The notes beneath the pieces are model-generated. The model was not told where the DNA came from, searched no databases, and worked only from the letters and a program-made list of their open reading frames with translations. A DNA stretch of 64,000 nucleotides from positions 930,001-994,000 of the forward strand of contig CAWDJV010000005.1 of the NCBI GenBank assembly GCA_963802795.1, written 5' to 3'. Position numbers and translations under genes: made by a program. Source of the DNA: JAIBJN01 sp963802795. Lineage in GTDB: Bacteria; Actinomycetota; Thermoleophilia; Gaiellales; Gaiellaceae. Shown here in pieces: positions 15,465 to 23,750 of the stretch (positions within the stretch are counted from its first letter, which is position 1; the number at the start of each line of letters is the position of its first letter).

Positions 15465-15936
15465 GCAGGCCGAAGCCCCAGACCTCGTCCTCGTAGACGT
15501 AGAACGCGCTTCGGCTCGAGGCGTCGTCGCGGACGAGGGCGAGGTAGTCGCCGCAGTCCTCCTCGGCGAGCTCCCCGTACGTGGCGCCGATGTCGCCGGC
15601 CGGGTCCGCGAGAGCGAGCCCCTCGGGCGTCTCCCACCCGTCCGGCTGCCAGACGGTGAACGCGTGGACGACGCGGCCCCTGGCGAAGACGACGCCGGCA
15701 CCGTCCGGCCGGAAGGCGCGCTCGTTGAAGTACCACGTGGCCTGCCGGCACGCGCGGCAGACGCCGTGGCGCTTGCCCCACGTCCCGAGGACCTCGGACC
15801 GCGTCATCCCGAGCCTGACGCCCGCGAGGCTCTCACCCGGCAGGAAGGCGCCGCCGGTCGGAGGCTCCGCGGACGCCGGCACCGCGACGGCGAGCGTGGC
15901 CGCTACCGCGAGCGTGCAAGCAGCGCGGGAGCCCAC
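15436..15936 (-). CDS. secreted protein of unknown function
   Basis: The product is 166 residues. A GTG start gives a signal peptide (CTLAVAATLAVAVPASAE), then LPGESLAGVRLGMTRSEVL, a motif seen in many actinobacterial secreted proteins of unknown role. A CxxC-like CRAC pair (about 60-63) and a C-terminal Cys suggest disulfides. The start lies inside the 3' end of the acyl-CoA dehydrogenase gene (34-base overlap), so the two may be cotranscribed. I do not recognise a functional family. Confidence 0.72.
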   Translation of the reverse strand: MGSRAACTLAVAATLAVAVPASAEPPTGGAFLPGESLAGVRLGMTRSEVLGTWGKRHGVCRACRQATWYFNERAFRPDGAGVVFARGRVVHAFTVWQPDGWETPEGLALADPAGDIGATYGELAEEDCGDYLALVRDDASSRSAFYVYEDEVWGFGLLSRGRSPCL

Positions 15937-17120
15937 GATGCGATCGGGGAGACGTCGCCGTCGCGCCCGTTCAGGTCGCGCCACCCGAGGGCGTGCTCGG
16001 CCTGCATCATCTTGTGAATCTGCGTCGTGCCTTCGTAGATGATCGGGGCGCGCGCGTTTCGGAAGTAGCGCTCGACGCCGTACTCGGCCGAGTATCCGTA
16101 GGCGCCGTGCACCTGGATGGCGAGGTGGGCGGCCTGGAAGGCGGACTCCGTCGCATGCCACTTGGCGAGGCTCGTCTCGCGCGTGTTGCGAACGCCCTGG
16201 TCCTTGAGCCAGGCCGCCTGCATGACGAGGAGCTTCGACGTCTCGTAGTCGAGCACCATCTGGGCGATCATGTCCTGGACGAACTGGTTCTTGCCGATGG
16301 GCTTTCCGAACGTCTCGCGCTCGCGCGCGTACTCGACGGAGCGCTCGAGGCAGGCCCGGATGACGCCGCACGCTCCCGCGGCGACGGTGAAGCGGCCCTG
16401 GTCGAGCCCGTACATCGCGATCTCGAACCCCTGACCCTCCTCGCCGACGAGGTTCTCGGCAGGCACCTCGACGTTCTCGAAGAAGAGCTCGCCGGTGGAG
16501 CCCGCCCAGACGCCGAGCTTGTGCTCGGTCTCCTGCGCGGAGACGCCGGGCCAGGAGCGCTCGACGATGAAGGCCGAGATCCCACGGTGTCTCGCTTCAG
16601 GGTCCGTCTTGGCGAAGACGAGTGCGTGGTCGGCCACCGCCGCGTACGAGATCCAGTTCTTCTGGCCGTTCAGGACGTAGACGTCGTCCTCGCGCCGCGC
16701 GTTCGTCAGCATCGCGGCGACGTCCGAGCCCGCGGCGGGCTCGGTGAGCCCGAAGCACGCCAGCTTCGCACCGCTCGCCTGGGGCGAGAGGTAGCGCTGC
16801 TTCTGCTCCTCGCTCGCGTAGCGCAGGAGGCTGAGCGAGTTGAGGCCCACGTGGACGGACATGAGGGTTCGGAACGCTGCTTCGCCGCGCTCGATCTCCT
16901 CGCAGGCGAGCGCCTCCGAGACGAAGTCCATCCCGGCGCCGCCGTACTCCTCCGGGATCACGATCCCCAGGAGCCCCAACTCGGCCATCCCCTCGATCAC
17001 CGACATGTCGAGGTAGTGGTTGAGGTCGTTCTCGATGGCGTTCGGAAGGACGCGCTCGTCCACGAACCGGCGGACGGTCGCCTGCACCTCGCGCTGCTCC
17101 TGCGTGAGCTCGAAGTTCAC
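15903..17120 (-). CDS. acyl-CoA dehydrogenase
   Basis: The 405-residue flavoenzyme has the usual three-domain layout. The N-terminal helices include IPEEYGGAGMDFVSEALACE. The FAD/substrate strands include CFGLTEPAAGSDVAAMLTNA and YVLNGQKNWIS. The C-terminal helices carry the catalytic base Glu363 in IIYEGTTQIHK. It removes hydrogens from the alpha-beta carbons of acyl-CoA and passes electrons to ETF. The exact chain-length class is not clear. A tail after HALGWRDL is longer than typical and overlaps the next gene. Confidence 0.93.
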   Translation of the reverse strand: MNFELTQEQREVQATVRRFVDERVLPNAIENDLNHYLDMSVIEGMAELGLLGIVIPEEYGGAGMDFVSEALACEEIERGEAAFRTLMSVHVGLNSLSLLRYASEEQKQRYLSPQASGAKLACFGLTEPAAGSDVAAMLTNARREDDVYVLNGQKNWISYAAVADHALVFAKTDPEARHRGISAFIVERSWPGVSAQETEHKLGVWAGSTGELFFENVEVPAENLVGEEGQGFEIAMYGLDQGRFTVAAGACGVIRACLERSVEYARERETFGKPIGKNQFVQDMIAQMVLDYETSKLLVMQAAWLKDQGVRNTRETSLAKWHATESAFQAAHLAIQVHGAYGYSAEYGVERYFRNARAPIIYEGTTQIHKMMQAEHALGWRDLNGRDGDVSPIASWAPALLARSR

Positions 17121-17145
17121 GGAATTAGTGTACGCGGGAGGTTGC

Positions 17146-17151
17146 TAGACT
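17146..17151 (+). promoter_or_regulatory. candidate -10 box TAGACT before the VanW gene
   Basis: TAGACT lies about 25 bases before the chosen GTG start, leaving a very short leader that holds the GGAGG site at 17166-17170. The same hexamer recurs before tilS, radA and the leader of the TGS GTPase. Confidence 0.4.
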
Positions 17152-17175
17152 CGCGTCTTGCGCGCGGAGGCTGGT

Positions 17176-19026
17176 GTGCGCCCCTTGAGAAGGGACCGTG
17201 ATGCCCGGATCAAGGGTCGTCGGCGGCTGGTCCGACGGATTGTGCGAGTCGCGGTCTTGGTCGGAGCAGCCCTCTTGGCGCTCGCCCTTCTCGCCGGCTT
17301 CGTGTTTGCCGGCTCGGCCGACCGGATCGCGGCGGGAGTCACCGTCGCCGGCGAGGACGTGAGCGGCCTCGCGCCGGCCGCGGCCGAGGAGAGCCTCCGG
17401 TCGGCAGCGGCCCGCTCGGCTTCCGTCCCCGTCGTCTTCACGGCCGGCGGAAGGCGGTTCGAGCTCACGCCCGACGACCTCCACGTCACCGCCGCCTGGG
17501 GTGCCGCCGCCGAGGAGGCCGTCGACCGCGGAGACCTCCCCCTCCCGCTGCGCGGATTGCAGCGGCTGTGGCTGCGCTTTGCCGGCTCCAACGTCAGGCC
17601 TGTCGTGGACGCCGACCGCACGGCTCTCGATTTCCATCTCGGTGAGATCGCGGCCGCCGTCGACCGTCAGCCTCGTGAAGCGGCGCTCGTCCTCAACGGG
17701 CTGGAGCCGGAGATCGTCCCCGGCCGCACGGGCCGAGAGCTCGACCGCGTGGCGGCGGCGGATGTCCTCCTCGCCTCGCTGGGCGGCTTCGAGCGGGTCG
17801 AGACGCCCCTGCCCGTGACGGTCGACGAGCCTACGGTGACGCGGCAAACGCTGGCCCAGGTCGCGGAGCAGGTGCGCACGGTTCTCTCGGCGCCCGTCCG
17901 CCTGACGTTCAGCGGCGCGTCCTTCACCTTCACGCCGCGCGAGCTGGCCCGCCTCCTCGAGCTTCCGGCGAACGGCGCGAGCGAGCTTCGGATCGACGAG
18001 GATGTGGCGGCCAGGCACTTCGAAAACCTCGCGCGGGGCGTCGCCCGCCCCTCTCGCAGCGCCGACTTCATCGTCCGTGGGAACGGAAAGGCGCGCGTGG
18101 TCGCCGCCAGGCCCGGCCGGGAGCTGAACCTCGCCGCCAGCGCGGCCGCTCTGCTCGAGGCCGCATCACGGCCCACGAATCGGACCGCGTCTCTCGCCGT
18201 CGCGGGTGTGCTACCGCGGATCACGACGAAGGAGGCGCGGGCACTCGGGATCGAGCGCCAGCTCGCCTCGTACACGACCCTCTACTCGGGCACTGCGGAC
18301 CGCATCCAGAACCTCCAGCTCGCCGTCGACCTTCTCGACGGGTCGCGGATCGCGCCGGACGCGACCTGGTCCTTCAACCAACGGGTGGGGCCGCGCACCG
18401 AGGAGCGCGGGTTCAACGTGGCGCCGGTCATCATCGACGGCAAGTACGAGGAAGGAGTCGGCGGGGGTGTCTCCCAGGTCGCCACCACCGTCTTCAACGC
18501 CGCCTGGGAAGCGGGGATCAAGATCGCGGACCGGACGGCCCACGCGCTCTACATCAGCCGCTACCCGACGGGCAGGGACGCGACCGTCAACTTTCCGGAC
18601 ATCGATCTCCAGCTCCGGAACGACACGGGGCGCTGGCTGGTGCTCAAGGCGTCGTACGACGAGAGCGGGATCATCGTCCGTGTCCTCGGCAGCGGGCCGC
18701 GCCGGACGGTCGAGAGCATCCCGGGGCCGCTCGAGGAGACCGGGCCGCCTCGGGCCGAGTTGAAGCCCGACCCGGCGCTGTACGAGGGCGACCGCGTCGT
18801 CGTCGACGACGGGGAGCCCTCGCGCGAGGTGACCGTGCAGCGGATCGTCTACCAGCGCGGTGAGGTGCTCTACCGGGAGACGTGGTACACGAGCTACCGG
18901 TTCGAGCCGAGGCTCGTCAACGTGGGGACGAAGGAGCGTCCGGTCGTCACGGCTCCCCCGAAGCAGGAAGACAAGCCGAAAGAGGACGAGCCGCCGCCGA
19001 CGACCACCGAGGGCGGCCGAAGCTAG
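17176..19026 (+). CDS. VanW-family protein with peptidoglycan-binding domains
   Basis: The product is about 616 residues. It has a basic N-terminus with one transmembrane helix (about 24-46), two PG-binding-4-like repeats (about 60-330) and a VanW domain (about 360-510: TWSFNQRVGPRTEERGFN, then GGGVSQVATTVFNAAWEAG). A G5-like segment (REVTVQRIVYQRGEVLYRE) precedes a Pro/Lys/Glu-rich tail. It is likely an anchored extracytoplasmic wall-associated protein; the molecular activity of VanW domains is not established. GTG at 17176 has GGAGG five bases upstream, so I prefer it to TTG at 17158. Its stop shares CTAG with the convergent ATP-grasp gene. Confidence 0.85.
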   Translation: MRPLRRDRDARIKGRRRLVRRIVRVAVLVGAALLALALLAGFVFAGSADRIAAGVTVAGEDVSGLAPAAAEESLRSAAARSASVPVVFTAGGRRFELTPDDLHVTAAWGAAAEEAVDRGDLPLPLRGLQRLWLRFAGSNVRPVVDADRTALDFHLGEIAAAVDRQPREAALVLNGLEPEIVPGRTGRELDRVAAADVLLASLGGFERVETPLPVTVDEPTVTRQTLAQVAEQVRTVLSAPVRLTFSGASFTFTPRELARLLELPANGASELRIDEDVAARHFENLARGVARPSRSADFIVRGNGKARVVAARPGRELNLAASAAALLEAASRPTNRTASLAVAGVLPRITTKEARALGIERQLASYTTLYSGTADRIQNLQLAVDLLDGSRIAPDATWSFNQRVGPRTEERGFNVAPVIIDGKYEEGVGGGVSQVATTVFNAAWEAGIKIADRTAHALYISRYPTGRDATVNFPDIDLQLRNDTGRWLVLKASYDESGIIVRVLGSGPRRTVESIPGPLEETGPPRAELKPDPALYEGDRVVVDDGEPSREVTVQRIVYQRGEVLYRETWYTSYRFEPRLVNVGTKERPVVTAPPKQEDKPKEDEPPPTTTEGGRS

Positions 19027-20267
19027 CGCCTCGAGCCCGCCCGCTCGTCGGCGGCCCACTCGCGGGTGAGCCTGCGGCAGCGCTCGATCATCTCCTCCTG
19101 GCGCTCGGCCTCCACCTCGAGCCGGATCGCCGTTACGACCAGGGCGTCGAACTCGGCGCTCTCGACGTAGTCGACGACGAGCTCGTCGAGATGCGGGAGG
19201 ACGACGCCGCAGAACTCCTCGAACTCGTCTCTCTGGAAGTAGGCGTCCGAGAGCTCGGCGTAGCGGGCGAGCTTCTCCCCGTAGTCCAGATCGTCGCGGT
19301 CGCCGACCTCGAAGTACTCGCGCGTTCGCTGGTTGAGCCGCATCGAGCGGCCGCTGACCGCGCAGAACGCGCACCACGCGACCAGCGACTTGATCGCCCA
19401 CGGGAAGTAGTAGTGCAGGCTGACGAGCGCGATGTCGGGTGAGGCGTTCGCGTAGTCGATCGGGTACGCGCGGCCGTCCTTCACGATCACCTCGCAGGAG
19501 TTGAACTCCCAGCGGAAGAAGGCGTTCACCAGGCGGCTGATGAGGGCGACCTCGTCGTCGAGTGGCTTTGGGAGGAAGTCGCGGTCGACCTGGTAGCGGT
19601 AGTGGCCGTGCGCGCCGGGGTCATAGCGCATGACCCGTGTCTGCGGGCCGATCGACAGGCTGCGGGTGAAGACGTCGAAGGCCTCGACGCTCTTCTGCAG
19701 GTGCATCATCCGCTCGCCCGAGCCCTCATACGCCGCTTGCAGCTCTTCGGGCCCCGAGACACGCGTGACGCCTACCCACATGCCGCCGTCGAACGGCTTC
19801 ATGTAGAGGGGGTAGCCGATCCACTCGCCGATCCGCTCGAGGTCGAAGTCGGGGTTGTACCGCTCTGCCATGGGCACGTACCGCGGGTTCTCGGGCGGCA
19901 GCTTGTGCGGAAGGAGCCACGTGTCCGGGACGGCCAGACCGAGCCGCATCATCGCGCAATAGGCCGCGTGCTTCTCCATCGCCTGGAAAGTGAAGGGGTT
20001 GTTCAGCAGGTACACCTCGTCGAGGAGCGCGATCTTCTTCAGCCATTCCCGAGGAAGGTCGTACCACCAGGAGAGGCGATCGATCACGAGGGTGTAGCGC
20101 GGTTTCGAACGAAGGTCGAACGGCTCGTTGAGGATTCGGGCAGCGGCAAGCTCGTGGGTGGTGCCCTCGTAGCGCACTGGGCCGAGACGGCCGAGGATCG
20201 ACTCGAACGCGCTCGGCCAGTCCTCCTCGGTGGCCAGAAGCAGCCCGATCAGGTGGCGGCTCGCCAT
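19023..20267 (-). CDS. ATP-grasp domain protein (RimK/glutathione-synthase-like)
   Basis: The protein is 414 residues. DEVYLLNNPFTFQAMEKHAA (about 83-102) and LAVPDTWLLP precede the ATP-grasp core. GYPLYMKPFDGGMWVGVTRV (about 151-170) carries the ATP-binding Lys, and CEVIVKDGRAYPIDYANASP near residue 270 carries the metal-binding acidic strand. ATP-grasp enzymes join a carboxylate to an amine or thiol through an acyl phosphate. The partner substrate is unknown. A long helical C-terminus (about 320-414) is not part of the usual core. It sits next to a thioesterase in the same direction, 3 bases apart, suggesting an operon. Confidence 0.75.
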   Translation of the reverse strand: MASRHLIGLLLATEEDWPSAFESILGRLGPVRYEGTTHELAAARILNEPFDLRSKPRYTLVIDRLSWWYDLPREWLKKIALLDEVYLLNNPFTFQAMEKHAAYCAMMRLGLAVPDTWLLPHKLPPENPRYVPMAERYNPDFDLERIGEWIGYPLYMKPFDGGMWVGVTRVSGPEELQAAYEGSGERMMHLQKSVEAFDVFTRSLSIGPQTRVMRYDPGAHGHYRYQVDRDFLPKPLDDEVALISRLVNAFFRWEFNSCEVIVKDGRAYPIDYANASPDIALVSLHYYFPWAIKSLVAWCAFCAVSGRSMRLNQRTREYFEVGDRDDLDYGEKLARYAELSDAYFQRDEFEEFCGVVLPHLDELVVDYVESAEFDALVVTAIRLEVEAERQEEMIERCRRLTREWAADERAGSRR

Positions 20268-20270
20268 CCT

Positions 20271-20690
20271 CTAGCCCTCCACCGAGGCGATCGCCTCGGC
20301 GAGCCACGAGGGCATCCGGGTCGGTCGCAGCGTCCTCGCGTCGACGCAGGCGTGCGCGGTCCAGCCGTCGGCGACCACGCCCGCCGGCTCGCTCGTCCGC
20401 TCGACGACGTACTCGAAGCGAAAACGGGCCCCGCGGAGCCCGCTCGCGCGCGCGTGGATCCGCAGTTCGTCGTCGAAGCGGACGCCGTCGCGGTAGCCGA
20501 CGTGGGCCTCGGTCGTCGTCGCGTCCACTCCCTGCTCGACGAGGCCCTTGTATCCGCCCTGGAAGCGCGCGAGATAGGCGATGCGGGCGATCTCGAACCA
20601 GACGAGGTAGACGGCGTTGTGGACGACCCCCTGCGCGTCGGTCTCGCTGAACCGCACGCGTAGATCTGTGGCGAAGCCGTAGCCCTCCAT
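20271..20690 (-). CDS. acyl-CoA thioesterase, YbgC/FadM-like hot-dog fold
   Basis: The 139-residue protein contains the 4HBT signature SETDAQGVVHNAVYLVWFE with the catalytic Asp18, followed by a central helix and paired strands (RFDDELRIHARASGLRGAR). It hydrolyses acyl-CoA thioesters; chain preference is unknown. The ATG at 20690 is chosen because the domain starts at residue 8. The frame is open further upstream but reads as low-complexity sequence there. It lies just upstream of the ATP-grasp gene in the same direction and divergent from the lipoprotein gene. Confidence 0.88.
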   Translation of the reverse strand: MEGYGFATDLRVRFSETDAQGVVHNAVYLVWFEIARIAYLARFQGGYKGLVEQGVDATTTEAHVGYRDGVRFDDELRIHARASGLRGARFRFEYVVERTSEPAGVVADGWTAHACVDARTLRPTRMPSWLAEAIASVEG

Positions 20691-20751
20691 CTGAAGGCGG
20701 AACTTTCGCAGGCCGCCCCCTGTCCAAGCAACCGAGACGAAGGAGGACACG

Positions 20752-21630
20752 GTGCGGAAGCTTCTGGTCGTTCTGGTGGTCGTGGTGCTCGCCCTGGTGG
20801 CCGCGGCGTGCTCGTCCGGCGGCGACGACGACGCCGGGGAGGCCGCGGGCGTCGTCGAAGCGGAAGAGGGAGGCGAGGACGTCGCCGACGGCGAGGCGGT
20901 GCCCGTGGCGCAGTCGTCGCAGGGCGGCTCGCTACCGCCGGTGGGCCCGCACGTCGTCCAGACCGCGTCGATCGCGCTCTCGGTGCCGCGAGACGAGTTC
21001 GAGCCCACCATCCAGAGTGCCCGCTCGATCGCGACGGGTCTTGGCGGCTTCGTCGTCAGCTCGAGCGCCTCGCAGGGCGACGAGCTGCGGCTGGTTCGGG
21101 GGTCTCTGGTCGTGCGGGTCCCCGAGCGAAGCTACGCCCAAGCGATGGAGCGGCTCGCGGGCCTGGGCCGGGTCGAGGGCAGGGAGGAGAGCGGCCAGGA
21201 CGTCTCGCAGGAGCTCGTCGACCTCCAGGCGCGCGCCCGCCACCTGGAGGCGGTCGAGCGCCGGCTCCTGGCGTTCCTCGACCGTGCCGAGACCGTTGCG
21301 GCGGCGCTGGCTGTCCAGTCGGAGCTGGACGATGTCCAGCTCCAGCTCGAGCAGGCCCGCGGGCGCCTCCGCTACCTCGAAGACCAGGTGGCCTACGCGA
21401 CGATCTCGCTCGACGTCCGTGAGCGGCAGGTGAGAGCGGCGGGAGACGACGGCGGGCCGTGGAGCATCGTCGCTGCCTGGCGCGCGGCCGCGCACGGGTT
21501 CGTCACCGTCGTCGGCTGGATTCTCGTCGCCGCCGCGACGATCGCACCCGTCGTCCTACTGCTCGTGCTGGGGCTCCTCGGCGGGCGTTTCCTCCTCCGG
21601 CGCAGCCTCCCCGGCCTCAAGCGCGGCTAG
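20752..21630 (+). CDS. DUF4349 lipoprotein
   Basis: The 292-residue protein has a lipoprotein signal (LALVAAAC, Cys20), an acidic linker and a periplasm-side region. A coiled coil runs at about 150-215 (VDLQARARHLEAVERRLLAF, then VQSELDDVQLQLEQARGRLR). It ends in one transmembrane helix (about 248-276) and a basic tail. This is the DUF4349 layout; the function is unknown. The start is GTG, with AAGGAGG upstream. Having both a lipobox and a C-terminal membrane helix would anchor it twice. Confidence 0.85.
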   Translation: MRKLLVVLVVVVLALVAAACSSGGDDDAGEAAGVVEAEEGGEDVADGEAVPVAQSSQGGSLPPVGPHVVQTASIALSVPRDEFEPTIQSARSIATGLGGFVVSSSASQGDELRLVRGSLVVRVPERSYAQAMERLAGLGRVEGREESGQDVSQELVDLQARARHLEAVERRLLAFLDRAETVAAALAVQSELDDVQLQLEQARGRLRYLEDQVAYATISLDVRERQVRAAGDDGGPWSIVAAWRAAAHGFVTVVGWILVAAATIAPVVLLLVLGLLGGRFLLRRSLPGLKRG

Positions 21631-21682
21631 GCGGGCCGCCTCCCGGGTATGTTCCCGGGGGAATTGCGACGAGGAGGGCCGA

Positions 21683-22096
21683 ATGGCCGAGAAGAAGAAA
21701 ACGGAAAAAGAGGCGGAAGCCGGTGCGATCGGGCGGCTCTCGAAGGTGGGTGAGGACGCCCTCACGCGCCTGGTCGAGGAGCTGGGCAAGAACGAGCGCG
21801 TGACCGACGCGGCCGGCAGGGCGATGTCGGCCAAGGAAAGGATCGACGACGCCTCGAAGCGTGCAGTGGTCCGGGTCGGCCTGGCCACCGCCGAGGAGCT
21901 CAAGGACCTTCGCAAGCACGTCGAGCGACTCGAGAAGCGGCTGGCGAAGCTCGAGTCCGGCGCAAAGGCACCGAAGGCCCGGACGACCACGCGCGCGAAG
22001 AAGACGACCGAGAAGGCCGCCTCTCCTGCGCCCGGACGGGCGGTCGGCGGCGGCACGGGCCGCGGCTCTGGCTCGGGCGGGACGGCGGCGCCCTAG
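21683..22096 (+). CDS. small Lys/Ala-rich coiled-coil protein (phasin- or histone-tail-like)
   Basis: The 137-residue protein has a helical N-terminal half (about 15-95, with EELKDLRKHVERLEKRLAKL as a clear coiled coil). Its Lys/Thr/Ala-rich, then Gly-rich, tail is likely unstructured. This resembles phasin-like and H1-like proteins of actinobacteria, but no specific family is certain. It could bind polyester granules, membranes or DNA. The ATG is preceded by GAGGAGGG. Its stop shares CTAG with the stop of the convergent lipid kinase. Confidence 0.7.
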   Translation: MAEKKKTEKEAEAGAIGRLSKVGEDALTRLVEELGKNERVTDAAGRAMSAKERIDDASKRAVVRVGLATAEELKDLRKHVERLEKRLAKLESGAKAPKARTTTRAKKTTEKAASPAPGRAVGGGTGRGSGSGGTAAP

Positions 22097-23016
22097 CGGG
22101 GTACGCGGACTCGCAGCGCTCCGGGCACGATCTCGAAGATCGCCGGGGTCGTCCCGGGCTGCTCGCCGTCCAGCGCGATCGGGAGGGGATCGACCGTCTC
22201 GATCGCGACGCGCCGGCCGCGGATGAGGTCTGCCCGGGGGTGCGGCAGGTACGTGCCGCGGTAGATCCCGGGGAGCGTGCGAACGAAGTCGAGCTTCGTC
22301 GCGTCCCCGATCAGGACGACGTCGAAGAGCCCGTCGGCGGGGTCGGCCGCGGGCGCCAGCTGCATGCCGCCCGCGAGCCGGTCGCCGATCGCCGCGACGA
22401 CCTCGAGCATGCGTCCCGACCGCCGCGTGCCGTCGATCTCGACCTCGAACTCCGAGTTCTTCCAGCGCATGAAGACGTTGGTGGTCGCCCAGAAGAAAGA
22501 AACTCGGCCGCCGAGCGCCTTCGAGCTCGAGTTGGCCCGCGCGGCGACGGCGCCGCTGATCCCGGCGCCCGCGAAGTTCGCGAAGTAGGCCTCAGCCGGC
22601 GAGCCGTCCCAGGCGACGAAGCCGGCGCGTCCGACGTCGACTGTTCGCGTGACGCCCTCACGGGCGACCGTCAGCGCCTTCTCGACGTCGGTCGGGACCC
22701 GGAAGCTGCGGGCGAAGTCCTTGCCCGTCCCGCGGGGGATCGTCGCCAGCTCGGGCCGCCGGGAGGGGTCCACTCGCATGAGGCCGTTGACCGCCTCCTG
22801 GACGGTTCCGTCGCCGCCGACCGCGACGACGAGCCGGGACCCGCGTTCGCAGGCGCGCTGCACGAGCTCGGCGATCTGGCCGGGGCCCTCGCTCAGGAAG
22901 GCGGGGCCCGTGAGACCGGCGGCCGTCGCCGCACGGGCTATCTCGGGCCAGCGGCGGCCCGTCGAGCCGTTGGCCGAGGCCGGATTGACGACGAAGGCGA
23001 CGTCGTCGTCGCCCAC
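22093..23016 (-). CDS. diacylglycerol/sphingosine-kinase-type lipid kinase
   Basis: The 307-residue enzyme is of the DagK/YegS family. VVNPASANGSTGR is the N-terminal motif, RLVVAVGGDGTVQEAVNGLM carries the GGDGT nucleotide site, and TIPRGTGKDFARSF follows. The beta-sandwich half contains YFANFAGAGISGAVAARANS and the closing segment with DGEQPG. It would phosphorylate a lipid such as diacylglycerol or phosphatidylglycerol at the membrane. GTG start. It runs with deoD, which lies one base upstream. Confidence 0.9.
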   Translation of the reverse strand: MGDDDVAFVVNPASANGSTGRRWPEIARAATAAGLTGPAFLSEGPGQIAELVQRACERGSRLVVAVGGDGTVQEAVNGLMRVDPSRRPELATIPRGTGKDFARSFRVPTDVEKALTVAREGVTRTVDVGRAGFVAWDGSPAEAYFANFAGAGISGAVAARANSSSKALGGRVSFFWATTNVFMRWKNSEFEVEIDGTRRSGRMLEVVAAIGDRLAGGMQLAPAADPADGLFDVVLIGDATKLDFVRTLPGIYRGTYLPHPRADLIRGRRVAIETVDPLPIALDGEQPGTTPAIFEIVPGALRVRVPR

Positions 23017-23017
23017 C

Positions 23018-23731
23018 TCAGTGCTCGTCTTCCGTCACGACCGCGAGCGCCAGCTCCGTCATCTGGTCGACCGCCGCCTTCATCTCCTCGTCGCTGATGC
23101 GGACGAACTCGCCCTCGACGACGATGTCGCTGACCGTCAGGAGGCACCCGGTCTTCACCTTGCGGAGGGCGCCGAGGGTGAAGAGGACCGCGGCTTCCAT
23201 CTCGACCGCGAGGACGCCGCGGTCGGACCAGCGCTGGTACTGGCCCCCGTCGGGGTTGTAGAAGACGTCGCTCGACACGATCGGCCCGACGCGCACGGGC
23301 TTGTCGAGCTCCTTGGCCGCGTGGACGGCCCCGTGGACGAGGCTCCAGTCCGCGGTGGGCGCGTGCGGCTCGCCGACGATGTGCGTCGCGGTCGCGTCGG
23401 CCGGTACGGCCGAGAGCGCGACGATCAGATCGCCGAGCTTCAGGTCCGGCTGGAGGCCGCCGCACGTGCCGATGCGGAGCATCCGCTCGACGCCGAGCAT
23501 GGCGAGCTCCTCGATCACGATGGCGGCCGAAGGACAGCCCATGCCAGTGGCCTGGACGGAGACGGGCTTGCCGCGGAACGTGCCGGTGTAGCCGAGCATC
23601 CCGCGCTCCCAGTTCCGCTGCTCGGCATCGTCGAGGAAGGTCTCGGCGACGTACTTCGCGCGCAGCGGGTCGCCGGGGAGGAGGCAGGCCTCGGCGTACT
23701 CGCCGGGCTCTGCACGAACGTGAATAGGCAT
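23018..23731 (-). CDS. deoD: purine-nucleoside phosphorylase, DeoD type
   Basis: The 237-residue enzyme is of the NP-I family. LLPGDPLRAKYVAETFLDD binds phosphate, GMGCPSAAIVIEEL and RIGTCGGLQPDLKLGDLIV complete the core, and VEMEAAVLF contacts ribose. VSDI carries the Asp that protonates the purine. It converts purine nucleosides plus phosphate to base and ribose-1-phosphate. The start ATG at 23731 aligns with the family N-terminus (MPIHVRAEPGEYAEA). It forms a two-gene unit with the lipid kinase and is divergent from the acetyltransferase gene 19 bases away. Confidence 0.92.
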   Translation of the reverse strand: MPIHVRAEPGEYAEACLLPGDPLRAKYVAETFLDDAEQRNWERGMLGYTGTFRGKPVSVQATGMGCPSAAIVIEELAMLGVERMLRIGTCGGLQPDLKLGDLIVALSAVPADATATHIVGEPHAPTADWSLVHGAVHAAKELDKPVRVGPIVSSDVFYNPDGGQYQRWSDRGVLAVEMEAAVLFTLGALRKVKTGCLLTVSDIVVEGEFVRISDEEMKAAVDQMTELALAVVTEDEH

Positions 23732-23750
23732 AGCGCTATCGTCCACGCCC

